A stretch of 64,000 nucleotides of DNA from Monosporascus cannonballus (Eukaryota > Ascomycota > Sordariomycetes > Xylariales). Shown here piece by piece: positions 35,081 to 49,743 of the stretch. Both the position numbers and the translations under genes were made by a program. Position 1 is the first letter of the stretch, and each line of letters begins with the position of its first letter. The DNA is taken from assembly GCA_004154925.1 (NCBI GenBank), contig QJNS01000041.1, positions 294,237 through 358,236 of the forward strand, given 5' to 3'. The notes beneath the pieces were generated by a model. That model did no database searches. It was not told the origin of the DNA and saw only the letters and a list, made by a program, of their open reading frames with translations.

Positions 35081-35196
35081 CGCCTTATAGTTTAGCTATC
35101 TAGCAAAAGCGAAAGATTATTTTCTAATTATATAGTAAAATTTTTGTAACTTAATTTATGTTAAACCTAAAATAGAAAAATATAAGGCCTTACATT
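35081..35196. other. Transition from GC-rich island to AT-rich DNA
   Basis: Composition drops within about 30 bp near 35100. Nothing else was recognised. In the uninterrupted locus this flank would have joined the sequence at 59731. Confidence 0.5.
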
Positions 35197-35201
35197 ATAG
35201 C

Positions 35202-35586
35202 TGTGACGGCTAGGCGGTTTAACCAACTATTAAACCTTAGTCGTACGAGTTTATGTTGGCAGGAGTATCGTGGGACTCTGTAGCAATAAAATAACTTAAT
35301 TACATCTCTTAATACCAAGGGCGCAAAAGCTTATTGCAAACGATTGGTATTGATAAATGTTGCAAGCTGAAACTATCTAAACTATGGAAATAATAAGCGT
35401 ATATATCTTTTCCTGGATCCCGTTAAATCTCTTAGATTACTCCGGATCCATATTGGATAACTGTATGGATCCCGTTAGATCCTTTAGATTATTCCGGATC
35501 CATGTTACGTAATTCCGACCCATTTGGGTCCTGTTTCGGTCACTAAGTGACCGTTTCCGGGACCCTCCCTTGGCTGGGTCATAATA
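35202..35586 (-). repeat. Family A 3' LTR, variant with internal duplication
   Basis: It starts TGTGACGGCTAGGCGG and ends GGGTCATAATA (last CA mutated to TA). The first half matches all family A LTRs. The second half is different: two copies of a roughly 60-bp unit with GGATCCCGTTAGATC and TCCGGATCCAT, then a near-palindrome GGTCACTAAGTGACC at 35538-35552. Confidence 0.85.
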
Positions 35587-36244
35587 CGATCTCCCTTTTC
35601 CCCAAATCTTACCTTCAAGATTTTTCTGATAAATGCTTTTTTTATTTGTAACTATGTCCGGCCGCGTTATTAAGAACCGTAAACGTATTAACTAGAAGAA
35701 AAAACGCGAAATTTTAGCTTTTTTCGTTTTTAATTCTGGTTTTGAAATTATACCTTGTACACCTTATTTTCGCACTAGCAACTCCTGTACTACATCGGAT
35801 AATATAACGCGTTATTAATAATATATTTAAAAAAAACGCTATTATAATAATTTCGATATTTCCTTTTTTTCTTTAAATAATATTAATAAAAAGATAAAAC
35901 GTTTATAACCTAAAAAATTTTCCGCCTAATAATATTTTTGCAATATTTGTTAAAAATTGTTAACCGTATCCCGTCGCCTAGATAAGGTATTATTTTATTT
36001 AAAGCATTTTTATATTTAGTAGGATTTTTTTCGCAAAAAAGATATAGAAATAATTAACCGGGATTTTTAATCCTTGGACGAATTGGAAAAATAAGAAAAA
36101 GCTGATCGTTTGGAAGCGGAACGTAATTATTTAAAAAACAAATTTCATATTATACTTTCCGAATAGTTTTGTTCTATTAATCTTATCGTAAATATAAATT
36201 AGGACGCGATTATTTCTGATAATTTCGTTATTGCCGGTAAAATT

Positions 36245-39200
36245 TTTTAATAAACGTTAAGGATTAATAAGGTTTTTGGCGGGTTCCTAGGTATTTTCGG
36301 AATCCGGATGCTATTTTAATTTAATTAGGTATTAGGTAAATTTATTTTGTTTTCGCAAATTAAGGATTTTTTTTATTTTGTATATTTGTTCGTTTTTTTA
36401 CCTTTATGTCGTTTTATACCGTATATACCTTAATTATATCCGTTATTAATTTAAATAAAAAAACGTAAAAAATTAAATAAAATTTGATTTTAAGTAAAAG
36501 TTTTAATTAGTAATTATTTTCTAAGATTTCTTTTGGCGATTTTATATGGACCGATATATTTAAAATCGAGTTTTTTATTAAGTCTTTTCGTTTAAATGTT
36601 TTTGGTAATAAAGAAAATTATTTCCCCTTTTTCGAAAGTTAATTTTTTAACTTTTTTTAGTTATAATATTTGCTTATTTGATTCCGTATGAATTCTAATT
36701 TTGTTTTTATTTTTTTTGATATAATTATTATAATTATTTTAACGTAAGGATTGCTTTAATATTAATTGGACTATTATTACGTATTTTTTTATAAAATTTT
36801 AAAATAAAACCGAAATTTGTATTTGTAGATATTATTTTAATATGTTCGTAATAATTAATATTATAAACTAATTATGCGATTAGTAATTTTTAACCCAGTT
36901 ATTTTGTGTGTAATTAATATAATATCGTATATAAGTTTTTAAAATTTAATTTGTTCGTTTTATTTGCCTATTTATTTATGGTTTAAATACGTTAAATAAC
37001 TTATGATTTAGACCGATTTATGTTATTAGGCTTTGCCAAAACTTAGATACGAATGTTAATCTTTTATTTAAAATAATTTCTATAAGTAATCCGTATATAT
37101 TAAAAATATATTTAAAAAATATATATCATTTGTTCGTCGTTTATGTCTTTATGATAAGGTAGAAAATAGGAAAATTTCGTGAATCGGTCGACGATTACGA
37201 AAATATTATCGTAATATATTCCCGTAACTGGATTTTTTAATATAAGAAATTTAATAATAAAATCAAATATAATTAAATACCATACTTATTTCGCGATTAA
37301 TAATGGTTATAATTTTCCGTATAGTTTATGTCGTCGAGTTTTTGCTTTAGCGTAAATACCGTATTGCGGTATAATTTTTTATATTATTAATATTATTTTA
37401 AAAAAGGAATATATGCGTCAAAGCCGTTTTAAGGTTTTATAAATTTTTTGATGTCCGTATAATTAATGTTTTATGTATTTTTCGTATTAAATCCTTTTGA
37501 TATTTTTTGAAATTTATATTTTATCTATTCTTTTAGTTTTATAAGAAATTATCGTTATATTGGTAAAGTTTTTAATATATATTAAAAGATATTGCCCGAA
37601 TTATTATAATTTGTTATAAACGTAAATGCTTTTTTATAATAATATCGAAAATGGTATGGTCAATTTTAACTAATTTTTCTTTAAAGTTAAATTATTTACT
37701 TAAGGTATTTACTTTGTTATTTTTTAATCCTTTTCTGTACATAATAATAAAATCGAAATTCGCCATTTTTTAATATATTTTAATTATTATTTTGTAAGTT
37801 TCCTAGTCGTAATAAATCGGGTAAGATTTTAATAATCCGTATAAACCTTAATCTGGTACAAGGTTTTTTTTTAAAAAAATGTCTAAATTCGCGAAATTTT
37901 ATAATAATAGCTATAATTTCTTTATTTAAAATGCCGTAATTCAGTTCGGTTCCTTTTAATTTATACGAAAAAAATGTAATAAGGTATAATTTGCTTTAAG
38001 TTATTTCGTTATCCGATTATTATGTTTAAGGCATAATTTGAAATATCGGTTTTTAATTTAACGGGGCGGTTTTGATCGTATATAATTAGTATTGGTTAGT
38101 TAATAATCGTATTTTTAATATCTTAAAATGCCTTTTCCGTATCTGGCGTTTATTTGAATTTTTTTTCGTAAGGTTTATTAGAGGCATAGCAATTTTATTA
38201 AAATTTCGAATAAATTTCTTGTAATAGTTGGCGAATCTAAGGAATACTTATACTTTTTTAATTATCATTGGTATTTGCCATTTTATAACTGCATTAATTT
38301 TTTAATGTTTATTTTAATATATTGTAAGGTAATAATATATTTTAAATATTTTATTTCTTATTTATAAAATTAATTTTTTCTACGTTAATAAGTAACTTTA
38401 CGTTTTGTAAAGCTTAAAAAATTTTATAAACATATTTTATATATGTTCTTTCCGTCTTTAAAAAAATAAAGATATTATCGAAATAACAAATAACGAAAAT
38501 ATCGAAATATTCTTATAATATATGGTTTATTATCTGTTAAAAAGTTGCTGGTACGTTTATAAGTTTTATTAATATAATCAAATATTCAAATAATTCATAT
38601 TTCGTTTTGAAAATTATTTTCCATTCGTATCCTTTTTTAATCCTAATAAGGTTATATCCATTTTTAAGACCGAATATTATAAACTATTTGACTTCGTAAA
38701 ATCGGTTTTTTATTTCCGTAATTAAGAATAATAATATTTAATCCTTAACGGTAATATCGTTTAATTATTAATAATTAATTACAAATCGCAATTTTCCGTT
38801 TTTTTGACGTAAAAAATATTAGATATTTTGCTAATAATTTCGAAAATAAAATCTATCCTTTTTATAATTAATTTTCCAAATATTCTTTGAAAATACGGAA
38901 TTCAATTTCGTTAAAGTTATAAATAAGGTAAAACTTTGTTAAGGATCCTTTTTAAGGATTATTTTATGATTTTATTTACTATATGTTAATAATTTCGTAT
39001 CAAGCTTTTTTTAAAGAACTGTTTATATTTATAATATTATGGTAACATATTAATTAAAATTTCTAACTTTTTAAATTATTATTTTTATTTTTTAAGTCCT
39101 TATTCAGTTCTTTTAATTTCGCTTTAATAATAATAACGATGCGTCGTATTTTTCTTTAATACTCATTTTTTTCTTATATTTTGTCCCTTTGGGTAATAAG

Positions 39201-41226
39201 GTTTTTATCGTATTTTTATGCCTATATTCGTCGTTATTATCGATTAAATATTAAAACTTTAATTTTTTCGTTTTTGTTTGCTAATGGGATATAAAACGAA
39301 TTTTATCTGGCCAGTTCCGCTATTAATTAAAATTCCGTATTGGCGTATCCATAATAATCCTAAAATCATATCGTAATTCTTAAGTAAAACGATGTCGAGA
39401 TTAATTTTTTGGTATTATTCTTAAATAACAATCTCGAGATAATTAATTTCGTATATAATTTTTCCGTTATCGTAAGCGAATTTTTAACTTTCGGTATTTA
39501 TCGTTATATAAGGTTTTAATTTATATTTCTATAATAATTTGAACTTATTAACCATATCTGGTATAATGTAATTCTCGCCTAAGGTTCCGTAATCTATTAT
39601 TACGATATACTAATACGTTTCGATTCGTATTTCCAAGGTAATAAAGTTATTAACGTTTTTTTATCGTTACGTTTAAAACCTTTTTTAGGAATTCCTTTTC
39701 ATTTTTTTAGGTTTCGTTAATTTGCAGCTTTTTTATAAATAACCTTTTTCTTTTAACTTTTATTCGAATTTATCGAACCTTATTTATGTTTTTTCGTTTA
39801 GCGTATCAAATTATTATATTTATTATTATTACCGGCGTATTATTCTTTCGAATCTTATTAATTACTTTTAATTTTTTTACAGTTGTTTTCCCTATCGAAT
39901 AAATTATTCTTTTATATTTGCAACTATATCCTATTATACGTCGTCCTGATTATCGTTTTAAAAATCTTCTGTAAATTAACGTATTTTTTCCTTAATTGCC
40001 TTTTTTTTATAAGGATCTATAATAAATACTAACTGAAAATAAAAATCCGTAATAACTTTCTGGTAATGCTTTTTTACCGTATGCTGGATTAACCTTTTTT
40101 CCATTTAATAATTACATTATTCATAATAATAAAAAGGGTCTTTTTCTAAGCATTATTTTTCTTCGGGCCAACTTTCCGCTTCGGCCAGTTATTAAACATT
40201 TTCTAGAACTATAATTCGAAAATATCGATACTATTACTTATCGTCCTTATTATCTCCGATACAATTTGGAAAATTAAATCTTTCGTAATACATACGGGTA
40301 ATTCGTTTATAAATATATTATTTCCATTTTTCGTAATCGGGATATTTTCGTTATCGATAGTATATAGTATGCATTTTGCCGTATCGATCAGGTATTTCGG
40401 GACAATCTTTTTCTATCCAGTTTTAATATTTGCGTAATTATTCTTATAATGTTCCTTATTATATTTATAAAATCTATTAAGCCAGCTTCCTAATTTTTTA
40501 CATTTCGTATCGAATTTCTTATCGTAATAATCCTTATTAAATCTTTTGCTATTGGCCTAATACGTATTTGGCTTAAATTATGTTAATAACCTTACTATCG
40601 TTTCCTTAATTATTTCTGAACTATTTCTCCGGTATAAAAATCCAGTTATCTTATCGTAATTTCTTAGCTTTTTTGCATTTATAAACTTTATGTCCTATTT
40701 TATCATAATTAAAGCATTTAATCTAGCTTTAGTCTTATCTATATATAACGCCGAATTCTATAAGTCCTGACGTTATTCCGTGAGAAATAGGGGTACGTCT
40801 CGTTTCTTTCCCTAATTAGATTTGTTATAACCCGAACGTAAGGCATATTATCCTTTTTTTTATTATTTTTCAAATTATCGATTATTAATCTTAATTACCT
40901 TTGTAATATACCGGTCCAAAGTAACTAATCGTTTAATCCGAATAATTTTATCCTTTATATTATTTTTTAGCCTTTTATAAAACATATTAATAAAGCTATC
41001 GATTTCGTCGTCTCTTTATTTTGCCTTAATTACAAAGCTTTTGAAGGTTACGGCGTATTTAAATGTAGGTTCTTTTTATCGGAATTATAAGAATTGCTAG
41101 ACCGCAAATTATTTTTCATCCGAATTATCGAAATTATTGCGCACTTTATTTTCGAAATTAATATAAAATAAAAAAATCTTATTAATAAAGTTTTTTTATC
41201 CAATTTTCCTATTTCTTGCCTTATCG
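36245..41226 (-). pseudogene. Gag-Pol of the minus-strand family A chromovirus, RIP-degraded
   Basis: In order on the minus strand: gag with a CCHC knuckle (about 40716-40676; CFNYDKIGHKVYKC, two Cys changed to Tyr); protease region about 39650-39300; reverse transcriptase about 38880-38250 with a LVINY-like strand, GLKNGYNLIRIKKGYEWK and the active site CYFDNILIFS (38482-38471, FDD now FDN); RNase H and integrase down to about 36450; and a chromodomain at 36345-36245 (YLIKLK…HPDSENT…EPAKNLI). The enzymes would copy element RNA and integrate it, the chromodomain steering to methylated-histone chromatin. Stops are everywhere, mainly TAA/TAG where Gln or Trp is expected. Confidence 0.8.
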
Positions 41227-41232
41227 TGATCA

Positions 41233-41324
41233 GGACCCCATTTTGGAGATTGTGGCTACGCCTGCGGCGCAGCAGCCGTAGCCACAGCTATAGTTTTTGA
41301 TCAAGAAGTATTTGTTAGGGGTCC
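41233..41324. repeat. GC-rich palindromic module at the left edge of the insert
   Basis: GGACCCC (41233-41239) and GGGGTCC (41318-41324) form the outer inverted pair. In between, 41251-41286 is a 36-base palindrome without loop, arms TGTGGCTACG…CGTAGCCACA, 16 of 18 positions pairing. It is not RIP-mutated, unlike everything around it. Confidence 0.6.
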
Positions 41325-41329
41325 AATAT

Positions 41330-44300
41330 ATTAGCTAAATTCCTTTAAGAATAATACTTACAAAAATAATAAAATTTCCAAAATAAGGCATAATAATAAA
41401 TCGTGATTTTTTCGTTCCGTTTAATGCGCTTTTATATAAATTTGCAGAAATTATTAATATCAACTTTGGTAATATATATTAATTACGAAACTCTTAATAT
41501 TTTAACCTATATAATTTAACGCAAAATTAAAATTTTCATCTTTTAATATAATAATAATTTTAATTAATACGAAATAAAAATGGTTATAATGAAAAAATAG
41601 CCCAAAATCTCGATTAATATATATTATAACTTTTTATTCCCTTTAGGCCAATATAATAATAATATAATCCTATAAACCAAAATAATAATATATAAAGCTT
41701 AAAATCGCCCGTAATAAACTCCGAAATATATTTTTTTCTTAATTAACTAAATACGGATAATATATTTAAAAGTTTAAAATAAATATTTTAAATTTTCGAA
41801 TATTTAATTTTTTAAAATAAACCGTTTATCTTTATCCGATATTTTGACCGGTTTTTTACAGATATAAACGTAATTAACCTATATGCCAATATTATATATA
41901 TAATTAATAATTTTATAAAAATTTTACGTTATTAATTTATTTACTTTATATGAGGCGTTATGCTTAGTAAATAAAGCCGTATTTTACGGAAAAAATAAGT
42001 TAATATAATATATAATTTGGTATTTAAAAAATTTAATATTTTTTTCATTATTAAAATAAATTTTACAAAATCCTTCATTATTTAAGCTTTTTTATTAATA
42101 ATTAATTTAATTATTATTTAAATTATATTATTAATTAAGTTAATAAAAAATTAATAAAAGTTTATATTAATAATTACATATTTTGTTTTTATTTTAATAT
42201 TTGCGGATACGAAAAAACTTAATTTAAAAATATTTGACCGGATAATTGCCGGATAACATAATTATATTATTTTTAAATTTAAATAAATATCGAATAATTA
42301 GTTTTAAATTATTATATTAAATTTTGTTTTCGAATAATAATATTTTTTAATTATTATTAACGAAATATATTTATTATTAAAATAAAAAGATTTCCGACTT
42401 AAATATATTAATATCTGTAATTTATATTTTATTTTCCTTATGTATATATATTAATTTATATATATAATAATTATTAATAATATTACAAAAAAATGCGAAA
42501 TATAATAATTTTCGTTAAATTAACGGCTGAATTAAATATAGTTATAAGGCGGAAATCCGGCATTTTAATATTAATTATTCTAGAATCGATATTATTATTT
42601 TCCTTATATTTAAAGATTAACGTTCAAATTAAAAGTATTTAAATTTCTTAAGAATTAATATATTCGGATTATTAAGTAATATTTTTTTAATTTAATTTAA
42701 TAACTTATATTTTATTATTATAATTATTATTTATATTAAGAATAAGGCGAAAATTATGGATATCCCTAATTATTTAATTAAGATTATGATAAACCGGGGG
42801 TATTTATTAAAAGTTATAAAAGAAATATTAAATTTTATAATTTCGAAATATTTTACTGGAATTAAATTTACATATATAATAACTTAAAATAATTAAATAA
42901 TTTTATCCGTATTATCGTATTTATTATTATTTTTGGATTAGGTATAAATATTTCAGATATTAATCGAATAATATAATAAGATATATTGTAAAATTTTTTA
43001 ATTAAAGATTTATGGCAATAATTTGGTCGAATAATTCGTAATTATAAATACTTAAATATAATTAATTATAAATAAATTATATTATTTATATTTTATTAAA
43101 TATTTAATAAATATAAAATTAAATTATTTATGTTAAAAAAAGGAAAAATAACAAAAATAATTTAAATTCGGTAAACCAAAAACTGTATTACTTATAAAAA
43201 TATAAAAATTATAATAAAAATTTACGTAACGGATTTGGATAATAAAAAAAATAATACATAATTTATTACGAATAATTTTAATTAGGACAAAATAATTATT
43301 AAATTTTAATTTTAATTTTTGGCCGGTTAAAATATTATCCGTAAATTTTCGAAATGAAATAATTTTGATTTACGGAATTAAATAAAAATAAAGTTTTAAT
43401 AATACGTATTATTTAATAATAAATATGTATATAAAAGGATTTTAATATATTTAAAAAAAATAAAATTATTATGTTAAAAAAAGATTATAATAATTTAATT
43501 CCGGCTAAATTTTATTATAATATATATACGTTTAATTTTTTATATATATTCGAACCTTTAAATTCGAAAATATTTGCGTAAAAATAATTCAAAGCCTGTT
43601 TAATAAAAACAGTTATTTAGGAAATAATAAAGTCCTAATATAAATAACGGGCGAATAAATTATTTTTTACGTAATTATTTTTATTTGGCGGTAAAAAGGC
43701 AAAATAAATATTTATTTTCATTAAATTTAAACGGTTTTTATTTAATAAATTTCCGAATAAATTAAACGATATTACAGGTTTATATTTAATTTAAAATATA
43801 ATCCAATTAATTAAGGCGGTCTTTAATTTCGATAAATAATAATATAAGGATATTTTAAAAAACCGTTTATTTTTTATATTATATATAATATATAAAAAAA
43901 TTATAGTTTCGATTTTATAAAAAATATAAGTAATTTTTTGCAAACGGCGAAATTTGCTTAATTGGAAATAATAACGTTATATTTTTATGTTATAAACCAA
44001 TTTATATAAATTACGGATTATTATTACGTTATAAATTTAATAAATATTGAAAAAAATATTTTAAGGCTGTTTTGAATTACGTTTTATTTTAATTAAAATA
44101 TACCGTATATAATTATTCGATTTAAATTAATAACTAATAATTTAATAATAATTTTAATAATTTAAATATTAAACCGGCATATACTTTATATATTTTTGCA
44201 ATTTAAAGTCGCAATTCCGGTTATAGCGATATCTGTATTTATATGTGTAATTTGCACCATATTTAGTAATTTTAATTAAAAATTAATTTTATTTTTTATT

Positions 44301-47300
44301 TATAACGTTAATGTAAAACCTATTACTCCCAAATATTTTTAATTTTTTAACCTTATTTTCGTTACCGTATTTATATTTATATAATTCGTTTATTTTTATA
44401 TCGGTACTGGAATCGCCGGCGTTACCAAAACTTAATAATCCGTAACTCGATATTATAAATAATATATTGGAAAAATAAATCGAAATAATAATTTTTATCG
44501 AAATTAAGAAATTACGCATTAAAAAGAAACGGTATTTATTAGATAATAATATTAATAATAAATTAAAAAATAATTATAATATTAAATTAAAAAACAAAAA
44601 ACGAAATTTTGCCGGTTTTAATTAAGGCCGATAATAAAAAAATACGTTTAGTTTTAATATAATATTACGGTTATAAAATATAATATTTATAAAAATTTAT
44701 ATAATATTAATTAAAATTATTAATATATTATTTATTAAAAAAATTCGTTATTTTTATTAATTTTTAATTCGTTAAACTTTGTATAAATATTAATTTATTT
44801 TAATCCGGACTAATTATATATTATAATAAATATATAATAAATTTTTTTAGCTAAAAGGATTAACGGAATTTTATATTACGTAATTCAAATTATAATTTAT
44901 TACGGTTATTAACAAATTATCGCTTTAATTTTTAACTTTTAATTTATAATGCTGAATTAAAAGTTTTTAAATTTTATTTTTCGGTTTTTTTTAAATTTAT
45001 CGTATTAATTTTTAAAATATTTTTTATTTTTTTTTAACTTTTAAGGTATTTTGGTTCGGGCTAAATAATTAGGATTAGTAATTAATTATATAAGTAAATA
45101 AATAATATAAATAATTTTTCGGCAATATTAAAAAAGTTACATATTTTCGTTATTAATATAATTTTTTAATATTTGGTTTTTTTTAAATATTAATTCAAAA
45201 TATTTAAAACTTTAAATTTATAATAAATTTATATTAATTACGTTTTATAACTTTATATTTTTGTAATTAAAATTAATATTTATTAGCGTACGGTCCAAAT
45301 TAAGATTTTTCGAAATCGCTTATATATTTTGTTATTATTTTATTGGAAAGCTTAATAATTATTTCTTTTTCGAATTAAGGCTTTTTGGTTCCTTTAATAA
45401 AGGTTAATAGCCGGATTTAGCTTTTTTTTTTTTGCCGCGTTTTCCCTTTGTCGGCATAATTAAGTCCCCGGCTGGTTTTAGAGATTTCTTTATTTTTTTC
45501 CCGGCTAGTTTTAAGAATTCCTTTATATTAAAAATTTATATAAATATAATAATAATTAGATATTCTGGGTAACCGCCAAAATCCTTCATATTAATACTGA
45601 ATATATCGCGATATATAAAATTTTAATTTTTGTATAAAATTATTTATTCGGCAATTAATTATATATAATTACGTATTTCTTTTTTGTTTAATATTATAAA
45701 AATACCGTTTATATAATATATATTATGAAATATATTATAATTTTATATTTTGATAATTAAAAATTTAAAATTATTATATTCTTAATATTATCTATTTTAT
45801 GCAAATCGTTATAAATTATAAATTCTCGAAAATAATTAATAACTTAAATTATATAATTTTTTAAAAAATATATGCCGGTTAAACTTATAATATAAAAAAT
45901 GTTTATTTTACGGTTCCAAAAACTTATTATTTAATAATTCGTATAATTCGTATTATTTATATTAATAATTTTATTTATATATTTTAATATAAAAAAACGA
46001 TTAATATTATATATTATTTAATAATATTTTGGTGATATAGTAAAAATTAAATTTATTAAAATATATAAATATATTTTTGATTAATTTTTTATAAATTGTA
46101 TATATATAATTAAAATTTCGGAATATTTATTTAAAAATTATTTCGAAATTATTATAAATAAAATATACGTTAATATATATATAACGATAAATAACTTACG
46201 TTTTTTGATATATAATAATAAAATTTACTTTGTAAAAATCTTATAATATTAAAATTTTATTAAATAATTATTTAACTTAAAAAAATTATTTTATAAATTG
46301 CGGCAAAATTTTTAAAAAATAATATATATAATAAAAAATAAAATACAGAAATTAACGCCGTAATGAATATAATTTATATGAAAAATTAATTTAACGTTAT
46401 TATGATTTTTATATATATTTTAATTTTTTATTAAATTGCTATATATTTTTAAAATACGATTACTGTATTTTATTTTATTAAACAGTAATAATATCATAAA
46501 AATAATTATTTAATATTAAATATATATAAATAAATAATTATAATTAAAAAGTTTAATAATATTATAAATTTACCGATATAAATTCGGCTTAATTTAAACC
46601 AGAAATATAAATAAAAAATATAAAATATAATAAATAAAGTAAAATTTATATATTAAATAATAACCGAATATATTATTGATATAAATAAAAAATATGGAAA
46701 AATTTATAATATATAAATAAAATTTATAAATACTTAATAAATTATAAATTTTTTTTAAAATAATATATATAATTAACATTAAAATAGTATAAATTTTAAA
46801 ATTATATAATTATAAATATGTAAATTATTAAATTTATATTAATTATTAAATATAAATAAGAAAATTAATATTATTTTTTTATAACAAATTATTAATATAT
46901 AAGGAAAAAATCTAATAATTATATATAAATTATACAAAATCTATATTTTAATATAAATTTTTAATATAATTTATAAACATATTTTAATTAAATATATAAT
47001 AAATATAAGTATTATAATTATTAAATATATAATTAATATTATTTACTTAATTATAATTTTTTATAATTTTAAATATTTATTATATTTTAATATATAAAAT
47101 TATATTATTTATGATATAATAATTATTAATTAATTTTTTTTATTAAATATCCGAAATCCATATTATAATATATACTTTTATATATTTTATAATATTATAA
47201 AAGGTAAATAAATTCTTTGCTGATATAATAAAAATAATTTCCATTATAACTCCCGATAATATATTTTAAATAAACTTAAAAAATCTTATTCGCGCGGTTA

Positions 47301-49738
47301 AAAGAAATAAATTCGTTAATAATATTTTCGAAAAACAATTTGTCTTCGAAAAATAACCTTAAAAACGGATAATAAAATCTCGGATTAAAAAATAACCGGA
47401 ACCAGTATTAAAATAATTTGCAAAAAAAAAAAACTAACGGCGTAATTTTAATTAAAGTAGTTTCGTATTAATTGAATAATATTCGATAATTTTAAGATAT
47501 AAAATATTCCTTACGGAAAATATATATTATACGTAACCGATTTCAAATATTAGGTATATATTATAAAATTATATTAATATAGCGAAAAATTAGAAAAAAA
47601 TAAATTCCTTATATTTTGACATTAATATAAATATATATTAATTAAAAAATCCTTTAATTATTAAAATTTTATAAATTTAATAATATTATAAAAAACTTAT
47701 ATTATTAATAAAATTATTTATTATGGAAAAATATAATATTTATATAAATATTAAATATTAATAATATAACTTAAAATATTTTCCGTAATACTAACCGGTA
47801 AAATAAAATTTATATTATAACGGATTATATTAATTTTATAAATTATTAAAGTATTAAATTAATTATAAATTTTTAATTAATTACAGCTTTCGTAATTTAG
47901 CGAAAAAAATATATAAATAAAGTATTATATAAACGATACAAAAAAAGATTTATAATTTTATAAACAAAGCCGTTTAGCTAAAAAATATATATTATATAAT
48001 TATTTTATAAATATTATAATTTAAGGAAGTATATAAATAATAAAGATGCAAATTAGGTATAAAAATATAATAAAAATTATTTATATATAATTTCTAAATA
48101 TTTGATATTATTATATAATCCGAATAAATATTTTCAAGGGGATTTAAATATAAATATTATACCTAAAACGAATAAAATTTTAAGATTTAAAAATATAAAA
48201 AAAATTATTAATATATAGGTTATAATAATATGTGAAAAAAATAAACCGCGAAAAACAATTATAAAAAATATTTAAAAATATTAATTAATAAATTAATTAA
48301 AAACGGGGTATACGGATTAATTCAAATTATATATTATATTTAATTATAAATAATGTAATATTTTTTATATAATTTTACGAAAAATAAAAAATTCGAATAA
48401 AATATAATTAATTAAAATTACGTAAATTATAAATTTAATTATTTATATTAATTTCGTTAATAATTATACCATATATTATATCGTAAAATATTATTTTTTT
48501 TATTTGCAGTTTTACTATTAAAAATAAATAAGTTATATTAATATAATAATCAAATAATTATAATAATGTATAAAATAATTCCGAAATTAATTAATTAAGA
48601 TTACGTAAATAATAAAGGTATATAAATATTAAAATTATAATATAAATATTATATTATTTATAAGAAGATATAAAGTGATAAAAAAGTAAAAAATTATATT
48701 AATAATTCATTTTCGTTAGATAAATTTTTATTTTATTTATTTAACGATAATAATAATGATAACGGATTACCTTAATTAAAATTATTAATTAAGTTATTGA
48801 TAATTTATATTATGGGATTATAATATTATTTTATATATAAGATAATACGGTTATTTAATATTAAATTATTTTTAATAAATTTAATATCACAGGTTTTTCG
48901 GATAATTACGTTAAAATTATTTACAAATTATTTTTTATTTTTTGCCGTATTTAATTAATTAAATTTATTTATGTCGTTAATAATAAGTATAATATTATTA
49001 AAATCGATAAACTTAATTTCTATAGTTTTACGGCTTACGGCCAAAATATTTTCGGAATTTTAGCTGTTTTTTTAAATCCGAAATAAATATCCTTTAATAA
49101 GCCAAAAATTCCGAAATAAAAAAACGCGTTTAAGGATTTCGTTACGAAAATCCCGAATAATATAACTTTTATTTTGCGAAAAAATATAACGGGCATGGAA
49201 TTTGCGTTAAAAGGATATATTGTACTTAATTAAAAACGAATTTCGAAAAACAATAATATTAACGTTATATATATTGTTTTTCGACCGGCGGAATTCGTTA
49301 ATAAGCAATAAATTATAATATTTGCCTTTTTAATTCAATACTTTTTATATTTTTTCTTTAGATTTTATTAAAATTAAATTTGATATTAAAATCGAATTAA
49401 TGAATACTTAATTTGATACTACAAAATATAATATTTAATTGAAATAAAATATTTTTTTACTGTAATTAAATTAATTGATCTTATAAAAAAGAAATAATAA
49501 TATTAATATTAATTATTTAATATAATTAATATCGCCATATTATATAATATATGAAAAACATAAATAAATTTAGGTTTTTTAAAAGAACTAATAATAATTT
49601 CGAAATTTTTTATTAATAAAAATAATATTGATTAACGGTTAGTTATTATTTTTAATAAGGTTAAAAAAATTATTGCCCTATAAAATATCGGCTATATTAA
49701 AAATATTTCCGATCCTAGAGCTATTTAATAAAAAGGCC
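41330..49738. other. Extremely AT-rich filler of the insert, left of the nested chromovirus
   Basis: About 8.4 kb with no recognisable coding region. Slightly GC-richer patches at about 44380-44440 and 48980-49330 show no domain. A minus-strand frame at 44289-44519 begins with a hydrophobic segment (MRNFLISIKIIISIYF), but with such AT bias hydrophobic frames arise by chance, so it is not called as a gene. Confidence 0.5.
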
Positions 49739-49743
49739 TTATT

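Larger units (their letters stand above)
30425..35190. other. GC-rich island embedded in RIP-degraded DNA
   Basis: A sharp change in base composition at about 30425, with balanced base use and normal codon patterns to about 35080, then a short AT-rich strip up to the family A LTR at 35202. It holds one orphan gene, one broken chitin-binding gene and a Tc1-like transposase scrap. Both sides are family A LTRs in the same (minus) orientation; the right one belongs to a complete element with its own target duplication, so the two LTRs do not define one element around the island. Confidence 0.8.

Noticed and set aside
30195..35586. GC-rich island as cargo between two LTRs of one element
   Set aside because: The right LTR belongs to the element with ATAGC duplication at 35197 and 59726; the left LTR is a separate truncated copy.
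46594..47100. Hydrophobic minus-strand frame in nearly pure A/T sequence
   Set aside because: Tyr/Ile/Phe/Leu composition follows directly from base composition.
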